Source: Deltaproteobacteria bacterium UBA5205 (lineage in GTDB: Bacteria; Desulfobacterota; Syntrophorhabdia; Syntrophorhabdales; Syntrophorhabdaceae). From it: DNA of 41,587 nucleotides. Shown here in pieces: positions 15,012 to 22,770 of this stretch. The notes below the pieces were generated by a model. It saw only the letters and a program-made list of their open reading frames with translations, was not told where the DNA came from and did not search any database. The stretch's first letter is position 1; every line of letters begins with the position of its first letter. The translations under genes and the position numbers were made by a program. The DNA lies in the NCBI GenBank assembly GCA_002412715.1, contig DHVP01000046.1, positions 60,052 through 101,638 of the forward strand, given 5' to 3'.

Positions 15012-16351
15012 ACAAAATGCGGGCCATAATCATTGGGTGCATTGTCGTTATTGCAGCGCTGGCCGTCGTCTACACCGCGACCCGTTTTGCTGATCGCAGC
15101 GGGACGCACGAGAATCACGCGCAGCCCGCGGCCCCACCGTCCACCTCCTCGCCCCCGGCGGCCGCCCCCAGCCGGGAGGAGGCGCCGGCCGTCGAGATCC
15201 CTGTCGAGAAGCAACAGCTTATCGGTGTCAGGACCGCTGTTGCGTCGGTAGTCGCGCTTCAGAGGATGGTGAGGACCGTGGGAAGGATCGAATACGATGA
15301 ACGAAGGTTGACAACGGTCAACACAAAGGTCGAGGGGTGGATCGAAAGGCTCTATGTGAACTACACCGGCACGTATGTGAAAAAGGGTGACCGGATCGCG
15401 GATATTTACAGCCCGGAGCTCTGGGCCACACAACAGGAGTTTATCAATCTCGTACGATGGGCCAAAAAGACCGGTGTAAAGGACTCGAATCAGGCGGCGG
15501 ACAAAACGCATTCCGGAGATGACATGCCCGATCTCGATGCCATGCTGTCACGGGACGCAGGGGCCATCCTCGAGGCGGCGCGGAAGAGACTCAAGCTCTG
15601 GGATATCAGCGACGCGCAGATCAGAAAGATCGAGCAAAGCGAGACCCCGATACGGACCCTTACCGTGTACAGCCCCGTAAGCGGCTACGTGATGCAGAAA
15701 TATGCGGTTCAGGGAATGAGGGCGATCGCCGGCGAAAGGCTCCTCGATGTCTCGGACCTTTCAAACGTCTGGGTGGTCGCCGATATATACGAGAACGAGT
15801 TCCCTCTCATAAAGGTCGGGGAGACAGCCAGGATAAGGCTCAGTTCCCTCCCCGGCAAGGAACTGATCTCGCGTGTCGAGTTCGTGTCTCCGGAGTTGTC
15901 GGGCCAGACGCGCACGATGAAGGTCCGTTTCAGCATCCCCAACCCCGGCGGGCAGCTCAGGCCGCAGATGTTTGCCGATGTGGAGATGATAGTCGACCTT
16001 GGCAGGAAGCTTGCGGTTCCTGACGAGGCTGTCATAGACACGGGCCTCAGAAAGATCGTCTACGTAGATAGAGGGGATGGCTATTTCGAGCCGCGGCAGG
16101 TGACAACCGGCGTCAGGGCGGAGAAGATGATCGAAATTATCTCCGGCCTCACGGCGGGCGAAAGGGTTGCGTCATCAGCCAATTTCCTCATTGATTCCGA
16201 GGCAAAGCTGAAGGGGATCGAGGCACCGGGTGCCGCGGCAGCGGGAGCAGCACAGAAGGCCGCGCCGCCTGCGGATAGCAAACCGGGTGTTGCGCCGGTT
16301 CAACGCCCAAAGCAAGATGCCGCCCCGCCTGCCGGAGCACACAGGCATTGA
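15008..16351 (+). CDS. cusB: CusB-type periplasmic adaptor of heavy-metal RND efflux
   Basis: This 447-residue membrane-fusion protein has an N-terminal membrane anchor (IIIGCIVVIAALAVVYTA), a Pro/Ala-rich linker with His (THENHAQ), and the lipoyl, hairpin, beta-barrel and membrane-proximal domains of CusB: GRIEYDERRLTTVNTKVEGW, ADIYSPELWATQQEF, LTVYSPVSGYV, GLTAGERVASSANFLIDSE. The C-terminal tail is Ala/Pro-rich and ends GAHRH, an odd feature that may bind metal. It joins the CusC-like channel to the CusA pump and delivers Cu(I)/Ag(I) or related ions. It overlaps the upstream gene by 4 bp and precedes cusA by about 64 bp. Confidence 0.9.
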   Translation: MNKMRAIIIGCIVVIAALAVVYTATRFADRSGTHENHAQPAAPPSTSSPPAAAPSREEAPAVEIPVEKQQLIGVRTAVASVVALQRMVRTVGRIEYDERRLTTVNTKVEGWIERLYVNYTGTYVKKGDRIADIYSPELWATQQEFINLVRWAKKTGVKDSNQAADKTHSGDDMPDLDAMLSRDAGAILEAARKRLKLWDISDAQIRKIEQSETPIRTLTVYSPVSGYVMQKYAVQGMRAIAGERLLDVSDLSNVWVVADIYENEFPLIKVGETARIRLSSLPGKELISRVEFVSPELSGQTRTMKVRFSIPNPGGQLRPQMFADVEMIVDLGRKLAVPDEAVIDTGLRKIVYVDRGDGYFEPRQVTTGVRAEKMIEIISGLTAGERVASSANFLIDSEAKLKGIEAPGAAAAGAAQKAAPPADSKPGVAPVQRPKQDAAPPAGAHRH

Positions 16352-16415
16352 TAAGAAACACGCAAGGCAAGGTAACAGATGAACCGGAACTGATCCGAAA
16401 CACCGGAGCTAATAT

Positions 16416-19400
16416 ATGATCGCCAAAATAATAGCATTGAGTTCGCGAAACAAATTCATAGTGTTCCTCACCGTTTCATTCGCCCTTGCCTGGGGTTTGT
16501 GGGCGCTTAAGAATACTCCCCTTGATGCGATACCGGACCTCAGCGACACACAGGTGATCATATACACCGAGTGGACGGGCAGAAGCCCCGATCTGGTGGA
16601 AGATCAAATAACCTACCCCATCACATCCACGCTGCTTGCCGCACCGAAGGTGCAGGCGGTCCGGGGGTTCTCCTTTCTCGGGAGCTCCTTCATCTATGTT
16701 ATCTTCAAAGAGGGAACCGACATATACTGGGCACGAAGCAGGGTCCTCGAATACCTCCAGGCGGTGAGAAACAAGCTTCCCCAGGGGATAAATCCTGTTC
16801 TCGGCCCCGATGCGACGAGCCTCGGCTGGGGTTTCTCCTACGCTCTTGTCGATGAAACGGGGAAACACGATCTGGCCCAACTCCGGTCCCTGCAGGATTG
16901 GAATCTGAAACTTGCCATCGAAAGCGTACCTGGCATCTCACAGGTCGCAAGCGTTGGCGGTTTCGTGAAGCAGTACCAGATAACCCTCGACCCCAACCGG
17001 CTTGTGGCATACAACATACCCATAACGAAGGTCATGGAAGCCGTAAGAAAGAGCAATCTCGACGTCGAGGGAAGGGTCATCGAGTTTTCAGGTATCGAAT
17101 ACATGGTAAGAGGACGGGGTTATGTAAAAACCATCGAAGACCTCGAGAACATTGCCGTCAATGCCAGCAGCGCGGGGACTCCGGTATATCTCAAGGACAT
17201 CGCCTCCATAAAACTCGGTCCCGAGATCAGGCGGGGGATAGCCGAGCTCGACGGAAGGGGGGAGGTGGCCGGCGGCATCGTCATCGTGAGGTTCGGAGAG
17301 AATGTTCTCAACGCCATCGGAAGGGTCAGGGAAAAGATCGCCCGGGACATCGAGCCTTCGCTTCCCAGGGGTGTAAAAGTTGTCGTCACCTACGACCGCT
17401 CCGACCTGATAAACCGGGCGATAGGCACCCTCAAGGAAGAGATACTGAAACTGTCGATAGCGGTAAGCGTGGTCTGTATCGTGTTCCTCTTCCATTTGCC
17501 GAGCGCATTCGTTGTTATCCTGACCCTGCCCTTCGCCATCATCATGTCCTTCATCTGCATGTTCTATCTGAACGTCACTTCGAACATCATGAGCCTTTCG
17601 GGCATCGCCATCGCCATCGGGGCGATGGTGGACGCATCCATCATTATGGTGGAGAATGCCCATAAGAAGCTGGAGCAATGGGAAGAAGAGGGCAGGCAGG
17701 GCAAAAGGACGGATGTGATCATCGAGGCTGCACAGGAAGTCGGCCCCTCGCTTTTCTTTTCACTTCTCGTCATTACCGTCGGTTTCCTGCCCGTTTTTAC
17801 CCTCGAAGGGCAGGCGGGACGGCTTTTTAAACCCCTTGCCTACACAAAGACCTTTGCCATGCTCTTCTCGTCCTTCCTTGCGGTCACCCTTACCCCCGTG
17901 CTCATGACCCTCTTCATCAGGGGAAAAGTACGGGCGGAAGAGAAGAACCCGGTGAGCCGTTTCCTGCATAAGATCTACGGCCCCGTCGCGGAGTTTGCGT
18001 TGAGATTCAAAATGCTGGTCATTATAGGGGCCGTAGTAATTCTCGTCATTACCGTCTACCCCTTTGTAAAACTGGGAACCGAGTTTATGCCGCCCCTTTA
18101 TGAGGGCACTCTGTTCTTTATGCCTGTCACCGCGCCGGCGGCATCCGTTTCCGTTGCAAAGGACGTTCTGCAGATGCAGGACAGGATCCTGATGAAAATT
18201 CCCGAGGTGGCATCCGTTTTCGGAAAGGCGGGCAGGGCGGAAACCGCAACCGATCCGGCACCCTTGGAGATGTTCGAGACCACGATCAACCTCAAACCGG
18301 AATCGAAATGGAGACCGGGGATGACCGTCGAAAAACTGAAGGACGAAATGAACGACGCCCTGACCATACCCGGCGTCGCCAACTCGTTCACGATGCCCAT
18401 AAAAGCACGCAACGATATGCTCGCGACGGGCATCAGGACGCCCGTGGGGATCAAGGTGCTGGGACCGAAGATCGAAGAGATCGAGAGGATCGGTCTCGAG
18501 ATCGAACATCACCTGCGGGATATCCCGGGAACACGGAGCGTCTACGCGGAAAGGGTCACAACGGGCTATTTTCTCGACTTCGACATCAAGCGGCGGGAGG
18601 CGGCACGGCTGGGGCTCAGCGTCGAAGACGTCCAGGATGTGGTGCAGACGGCCGTGGGAGGCATGAACCTGACGACCACCATTGAGGGCAGGGAGCGCTA
18701 TCCCGTCAATGTCCGATATGCACGGGAACTGCGCGATAGCATCGAGCGTCTTGAAAGGGTACTTGTTCCGGTGATGATCCAAGGCCCTGAGGCCGCGGGC
18801 TCGGGCCGCATGGCGGCAGGCTCGGGGCAGTCAGGCGGCCCGGCGGGTACTCGGATCGCCCAGGTACCGCTCGCGCAGCTTGCGGATATAAGGATAGTAA
18901 AAGGGCCGACGGGGATAAAGAGCGAGCAGGGGCTTCTCGCATCCTACGTGTTCATCGATTTCAGCGGGAGGGATGTGGGCGGATACGTGAAGGAGGCAAA
19001 AAAGAAGGTTGCATCGCTTAAGATCCCCCCCGGCTATCGCCTCGAGTGGAGCGGTGAGTATGAGTACCTTGTAAAGACGCACGAACGTCTGCTGATCGTG
19101 ATCCCCCTTACGCTCCTCATCATTTTTTTGCTCATCTACTTCAACACCCGTTCCATCACAAAGACCGCTATCGTCCTTCTGGCCGTGCCTTTTTCCCTGG
19201 TAGGGTCCTTCTGGCTGCTCTACATCCTGGGCTACAACATGAGCATTGCCGTCTGGGTCGGCATCATCGCCCTCGCGGGTCTCGATGCGGAGACGGGGGT
19301 GGTCATGCTCCTTTATCTCGATCTTGCCCATGCCCAATGGAAAAAAGAAGGTAAGCTCACCAGCATGGAGGGCCTGAAGGACGCCGTCATGCATGGGGCG

Positions 19401-19619
19401 GTAAAGAGGATACGCCCCAAGATGATGACCGTTTGCGTCATACTCGCGGGCCTTCTGCCCATCATGTTCAGTCATGGCGCTGGTGCGGATGTGATGAAAA
19501 GGATCGCGGCCCCGATGGTGGGAGGGGTTGTCACCTCAGCCATTCTCGAGCTCATCGTATACCCTGTAATTTATATGTTCTGGAGAGGCAGAGAAATTAA
19601 GTCAGCCGACAGGCCATAG
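16416..19619 (+). CDS. cusA: CusA-type heavy-metal RND efflux pump
   Basis: This 1067-residue inner-membrane proton/metal antiporter of the HME-RND family has the expected twelve-helix plan with two large periplasmic loops. N-terminus RNKFIVFLTVSFALAWGL, DAIPDLSDTQVI and EWTGRSPDLVEDQITYP are CusA/CzcA signatures, and the proton-relay region reads GAMVDASIIMVENAHK. At CusA's three-Met metal site the second and third methionines are kept (M619 in APLEMFETT and M668 in NDMLATG), but the first (in the LPGMS segment of E. coli CusA) is Ala576 in TAPAAS. A Gly/Ser-rich insert (about residues 788-812, GSGRMAAGSGQSGG) is unusual. Substrate is probably Cu/Ag-like, but not certain. Confidence 0.92.
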   Translation: MIAKIIALSSRNKFIVFLTVSFALAWGLWALKNTPLDAIPDLSDTQVIIYTEWTGRSPDLVEDQITYPITSTLLAAPKVQAVRGFSFLGSSFIYVIFKEGTDIYWARSRVLEYLQAVRNKLPQGINPVLGPDATSLGWGFSYALVDETGKHDLAQLRSLQDWNLKLAIESVPGISQVASVGGFVKQYQITLDPNRLVAYNIPITKVMEAVRKSNLDVEGRVIEFSGIEYMVRGRGYVKTIEDLENIAVNASSAGTPVYLKDIASIKLGPEIRRGIAELDGRGEVAGGIVIVRFGENVLNAIGRVREKIARDIEPSLPRGVKVVVTYDRSDLINRAIGTLKEEILKLSIAVSVVCIVFLFHLPSAFVVILTLPFAIIMSFICMFYLNVTSNIMSLSGIAIAIGAMVDASIIMVENAHKKLEQWEEEGRQGKRTDVIIEAAQEVGPSLFFSLLVITVGFLPVFTLEGQAGRLFKPLAYTKTFAMLFSSFLAVTLTPVLMTLFIRGKVRAEEKNPVSRFLHKIYGPVAEFALRFKMLVIIGAVVILVITVYPFVKLGTEFMPPLYEGTLFFMPVTAPAASVSVAKDVLQMQDRILMKIPEVASVFGKAGRAETATDPAPLEMFETTINLKPESKWRPGMTVEKLKDEMNDALTIPGVANSFTMPIKARNDMLATGIRTPVGIKVLGPKIEEIERIGLEIEHHLRDIPGTRSVYAERVTTGYFLDFDIKRREAARLGLSVEDVQDVVQTAVGGMNLTTTIEGRERYPVNVRYARELRDSIERLERVLVPVMIQGPEAAGSGRMAAGSGQSGGPAGTRIAQVPLAQLADIRIVKGPTGIKSEQGLLASYVFIDFSGRDVGGYVKEAKKKVASLKIPPGYRLEWSGEYEYLVKTHERLLIVIPLTLLIIFLLIYFNTRSITKTAIVLLAVPFSLVGSFWLLYILGYNMSIAVWVGIIALAGLDAETGVVMLLYLDLAHAQWKKEGKLTSMEGLKDAVMHGAVKRIRPKMMTVCVILAGLLPIMFSHGAGADVMKRIAAPMVGGVVTSAILELIVYPVIYMFWRGREIKSADRP

Positions 19620-19703
19620 ACGATACGCATGTATTCCCGATCCCCGGCTGTTAATTCAAGCCGCACGGGTATGATCTGCTGTTCGGCAAAACCAATAACT
19701 GTT

Positions 19704-20006
19704 TCAGCAGCAGCAGCTGTTATTCCCGTCAGTTGAACACCCGCAGGTTGGCTCGCCGTTTGTCAGCGCCCCCCTGATTATCGCACTGGCACAACCGACC
19801 CCGGCGTTGACGCTGATGGCTGAGAAGGAACAGTTTCTGGCGCAGGCACCGCATTCTATGCAGGCATCCCTGTCGCGGATCTGAACATGTTTTCCATGGA
19901 ATTCCAGCACTTCGTGAGGGCACACCTCTATGCACATTCCGCAGCCGGTGCATCTATTCTCATCCAACTGAAGGGTAACCACGTTTTTCAGATACTGATG
20001 TTTCAT
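19704..20006 (-). CDS. hgcB: HgcB, ferredoxin partner in mercury methylation
   Basis: This 100-residue ferredoxin has two [4Fe-4S] motifs: CTGCGMCIEVCP (Cys19, 22, 25, 29) and CIECGACARNC (Cys49, 52, 55, 59), the latter matching the HgcB signature. It adds Cys72 in NAGVGCASA and a C-terminal tail with Cys88, 90 and 98-100 (ending CCC). In characterised HgcB a conserved lone cysteine and a vicinal pair near the C-terminus are thought to bind Hg(II) and hand it to HgcA. HgcB also reduces the HgcA corrinoid. It lies 15 bp downstream of hgcA on the same strand, the usual order. The three terminal cysteines are one more than the usual pair. Confidence 0.95.
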   Translation of the reverse strand: MKHQYLKNVVTLQLDENRCTGCGMCIEVCPHEVLEFHGKHVQIRDRDACIECGACARNCSFSAISVNAGVGCASAIIRGALTNGEPTCGCSTDGNNSCCC

Positions 20007-20021
20007 CCGGAGACCTCCTTG

Positions 20022-21194
20022 TCAATGATAAATAAAGAGTCCTGCCAACCATGACGCTACCCCTGCCGATGCGGAAGCGACTATGGCCGGCATGGCGAAC
20101 CGGATCTCCTTTTTCACACCCGAAAGAGATGTATAGGTGGAGGCGCCGGTAAAGTACATGGTCTGGAAAGCCGATATCGAAGGCAGAACGAGGAGCAGGG
20201 CCAGGCTGTTGAATACACTCTCGTAGGAAAAAGACCCCCCCCTCACATAAATGACCGCTAAAGTCCAGAGAAGGCCCAAAAACCAGCCCTTCAAGGCGAA
20301 GGCGCGGCCCGGGACCCACGGAAGCAGTGCCGGTGTCACAACCGTACCGATCAGTATCGCACCGATGAAGGGGTACAGGCTGGAAAGAGATATAGTGATC
20401 AATCCCGTCAGGTGGGCGATGAAGGCAGCAGCGGCTAATATCACAAGATGTTTCCGGATACCGACGAGTTCAATGGGTGTCAGGAAAAGCCGGTCCAGGA
20501 AACCGAACTCAACAATCCGCATTTCCCTGGAGGCCTTCATGCCGGACCCGAGGAATTCCTTGATGTCACGGGCCCTGACGGGTCCGTAGACCACCCTGAA
20601 ACCCGATAGCCTGCGTACGTCATGCGCCGCCACACCCGGAGCCCCCAACTGGGGGAGTATGATCGTCCGATGAGAAACTATTCGTGATAGATGGACCGCG
20701 CCCAGGCGCTTTACGATCTCCGCGGTGCCGAAAGTTCCCTTGCCGGCCGCGCACCAGACATTGATCCCGTTGGTGTCTATGACCATGATCCATGCGTCAA
20801 GGCCGGGCAGTTCCTTTCTAAGATTGTCGAAGCTCATTTTGTAGTTGGCAGTGACCAGCACCGGGGATGTGTCGTTCGGATTACCGACGCCATATAGTCC
20901 GGGAGGGATCTTGTAATCCATGCGATTGATCCCCCACCGGGCCTTCCATCCGCCCGAAATATCCCGGAACACCAAAGATGTGTCGACGAGTGGAATCCGC
21001 CCGGCAGCCGTTTCGACAAAACCCTTGACCCAGTGAGGCCGGGGGGAGAAAACCGGTGGCCCGGATTCCTGTGCGGGGTTGTATAACGGAAACTCCACAC
21101 CGCCTGTCATTGGTCCGCCGCGGCAGGGCTGTGTCCCGGGAACCGTGGGTGTTTGCTCACCGCAGCACGGGCCTTTTTTATTCTCATTGGACAT
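20022..21194 (-). CDS. hgcA: HgcA, corrinoid mercury methyltransferase
   Basis: This 390-residue protein carries the HgcA-specific cap-helix motif NVWCAAGK (residues 145-152), in which Cys148 is expected to coordinate cobalt of the corrinoid; it is diagnostic for mercury methylators. The soluble domain (residues about 50-235, with PVLVTANYKMSFDNLR, AWIMVIDTNG and LGAPGVAAHDV) resembles the corrinoid Fe-S protein fold. The C-terminal 140 residues hold about five membrane helices, e.g. LVILAAAAFIAHLTGL and FNSLALLLVLPSISAF. The N-terminal tail has Cys10, 11 and 24. ATG 21194 lies inside the regulator gene's end (11-bp overlap), favouring translational coupling; a longer frame up to 21377 is rejected because it runs through the regulator. 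With HgcB it makes methylmercury from Hg(II) in anaerobes. Confidence 0.96.
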   Translation of the reverse strand: MSNENKKGPCCGEQTPTVPGTQPCRGGPMTGGVEFPLYNPAQESGPPVFSPRPHWVKGFVETAAGRIPLVDTSLVFRDISGGWKARWGINRMDYKIPPGLYGVGNPNDTSPVLVTANYKMSFDNLRKELPGLDAWIMVIDTNGINVWCAAGKGTFGTAEIVKRLGAVHLSRIVSHRTIILPQLGAPGVAAHDVRRLSGFRVVYGPVRARDIKEFLGSGMKASREMRIVEFGFLDRLFLTPIELVGIRKHLVILAAAAFIAHLTGLITISLSSLYPFIGAILIGTVVTPALLPWVPGRAFALKGWFLGLLWTLAVIYVRGGSFSYESVFNSLALLLVLPSISAFQTMYFTGASTYTSLSGVKKEIRFAMPAIVASASAGVASWLAGLFIYH

Positions 21195-21693
21195 GGGACA
21201 CTTCCTCCCTGCCTTTTTCCCGTAGATCGTTCTCGCAACATCGCAGATCACCTTCCAACGCCCTTGCCTCGACAATAGCATGGACAAGGAGGCTGAAACA
21301 TTCCAGGATCTGCCTGTGTTTTTCCCGCGGGATAAATTCGAAGACCCTTGCATATTTTGAGTTGCAAATGTTTTCAATTGATTGGTAGATCTTTTGCCCC
21401 TGTTCGGTCAAAGTTATCGAAACATAACGCCGGTCTTTCGGGTTCAGGATCCTGTTTACCAGGCCGACATTGACCATTCCGTTGATATGTCTGCTCAAAG
21501 TGCTGGTATCGAGCCCAAGGATGGTGGCCAGGTCGATTACGGAGGTTTCACCGGCGTTGCCGATCTCTACGATAATGTGACATTGGGCAAGGGTAACCCC
21601 GCAGCATTCGGTATCATCTTTAAGCTGCCACCCGACCTGCCTTTCAAGCTGTCGCAATGTTTCCCGGAAGTCCCTGATCATTTCCAGATCCAT
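21184..21693 (-). CDS. MarR-family regulator with vicinal cysteines, first gene of the hgc operon
   Basis: This 169-residue protein has a winged helix-turn-helix of the MarR type: SVIDLATILGLDTSTLSRHINGMVNVGLVNR (residues 51-81) and the wing NPKDRRYVSITLTEQG. It contains seven cysteines, including vicinal pairs Cys30-31 (in TECCGVTLAQC with Cys38) and Cys152-153 (RCCEND); such pairs are plausible sensors of Hg(II), arsenite or another thiophilic ion. ATG 21693 follows AGGGGG by seven bases. It overlaps hgcA by 11 bp, so the regulator and hgcAB are one unit. It probably represses its own promoter (palindromic site at 21738-21758). ArsR-type regulators are the better-known neighbours of hgcAB, so a MarR-type one is noteworthy. 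Confidence 0.88.
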   Translation of the reverse strand: MDLEMIRDFRETLRQLERQVGWQLKDDTECCGVTLAQCHIIVEIGNAGETSVIDLATILGLDTSTLSRHINGMVNVGLVNRILNPKDRRYVSITLTEQGQKIYQSIENICNSKYARVFEFIPREKHRQILECFSLLVHAIVEARALEGDLRCCENDLREKGREEVSHVQ

Positions 21694-21718
21694 ACTTGTT
21701 CCCCCTATACTATGTACG

Positions 21719-21729
21719 TGTATTATACA
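21719..21729 (-). promoter_or_regulatory. Second small palindrome in the hgc leader
   Basis: TGTAT-A-ATACA on the minus strand, an 11-bp palindrome between the transcription start and the regulator ATG. It shares the TGTAT half with the main operator at 21738-21758 and may be a second binding site. Too short to be certain. Confidence 0.35.
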
Positions 21730-21737
21730 TTAGTTGT

Positions 21738-21766
21738 ACTATACAGTACTTGTATAGTGCTGTCAA
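21738..21766 (-). promoter_or_regulatory. Promoter of marR-hgcA-hgcB with nested palindromic operator
   Basis: On the minus strand TTGACA (21766-21761) is followed by a 17-bp spacer and TATAGT (21743-21738). Within the spacer and -10 lies an inverted repeat, ACTATACA then 5 bases then TGTATAGT (21758-21738), with perfect 8-bp arms. A repressor bound here would block RNA polymerase. The adjacent MarR-type protein is the obvious candidate. The region is about 45 bp upstream of the regulator ATG. Confidence 0.8.
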
Positions 21767-21804
21767 TCGCTTTATTGGAATTTATAGAGGGACAACTTTG
21801 CCGA

Positions 21805-22758
21805 CTACTTATTCTTCATAACCAGCTCGGGTTTCTTTAGAAAAACGGATGTGTCGGGAGGGACGGATTCCGTGAGCCACACGTTGCCGCCTACGACGGA
21901 CCGGGCGCCGATTACCGTCTTGCCGCCGAGGATGGTTGCATTGGCGTAGATGATCACATCATCTTCTATTGTGGGATGCCGTTTCTTGTCCCTCAGGAGC
22001 GGGCACTCGTCCTTGCTGAGTGAAAGCGCTCCGAGGGTGACGCCCTGATAGAGGCGAACCCGGTTGCCGATGACCGTTGTCTCTCCTATGACAACGCCGG
22101 TGCCGTGGTCGATGAAAAAGCTGTCGCCGATGGCTACTCCCGGATGGATGTCAATACCCGTGCGGCTGTGGGCGTATTCCGTCATGATACGGGGGATCAG
22201 GGGGACGTCGTTGGTGTGGAGCCAGTGTGCGACGCGGTAAACGGCCACGGCAAAGAGTCCCGGGTAGCAGAAGATGATCTCGTCAAAATGACGCGAGGCG
22301 GGGTCGCCTTCGAAGGCGGCGTGCACGTCCTTTGAGAGCATCTCCTGAAGCCGGGGGATCTCCTCTATGAATTTCAGGGAGATCTCCTGGCTTCTTTCTT
22401 CGCAGCGGATACAGGGCCGGTTGAAGCGGATGCAGTCGTGGCGTATGGCGTGCTGTATTTGTAATGTGATCATCTCGAATAATTCAGTTATCTCTTCACC
22501 CAAGTAGTATTGCGCGTTGATGTCATCGATACGTTTTCCGGAAAAAAAACCCGGAAAGAGGACGGGGACAGTCTTGTATATAATGTCGATGATTGCCTGC
22601 CGTGAAGGTATCGGTTCCGGGCCGATATGGTGGAACCGGCCGCCCTTGTCGTATTGCGAGACGACCTTATTGACAAGGGAGGGAATCCGTGCCCGCAGAT
22701 CGTGGGCGGCCAGGATGTCTTCCCTGCACTGGTCCTTTGAATTCTGTTCTTCGCTCAT
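21805..22758 (-). CDS. cysE: Serine O-acetyltransferase (EpsC-type CysE)
   Basis: This 317-residue protein acetylates serine for cysteine synthesis. The C-terminal half is a left-handed beta-helix of hexapeptide repeats: SRTGIDIHPGVAIG, FIDHGTGVVIGETTVIG, VRLYQGVTLGALS, TIEDDVIIYANATILGGKTVIG. GTGVVIGE and the His in FIDHGTG are catalytic-site features of serine acetyltransferases. The N-terminal extension of about 170 residues resembles the EpsC subfamily. It is downstream of iscS (12-bp gap) on the same strand, which ties cysteine formation to Fe-S assembly. It is not adjacent to cysK, but the two act in sequence. Confidence 0.92.
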   Translation of the reverse strand: MSEEQNSKDQCREDILAAHDLRARIPSLVNKVVSQYDKGGRFHHIGPEPIPSRQAIIDIIYKTVPVLFPGFFSGKRIDDINAQYYLGEEITELFEMITLQIQHAIRHDCIRFNRPCIRCEERSQEISLKFIEEIPRLQEMLSKDVHAAFEGDPASRHFDEIIFCYPGLFAVAVYRVAHWLHTNDVPLIPRIMTEYAHSRTGIDIHPGVAIGDSFFIDHGTGVVIGETTVIGNRVRLYQGVTLGALSLSKDECPLLRDKKRHPTIEDDVIIYANATILGGKTVIGARSVVGGNVWLTESVPPDTSVFLKKPELVMKNK

Positions 22759-22770
22759 GTCTGATTCTCC

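Noticed and set aside
19686..19730. Terminator hairpin at the end of hgcB
   Set aside because: Only a 6-bp AATAAC/GTTATT stem overlapping the coding end could be drawn; too weak to report as a terminator.
21195..21377. HgcA extended to an upstream ATG at 21377
   Set aside because: It would read through the MarR-type gene in a different frame; the ATG at 21194 gives a normal-length HgcA and a coupled overlap.
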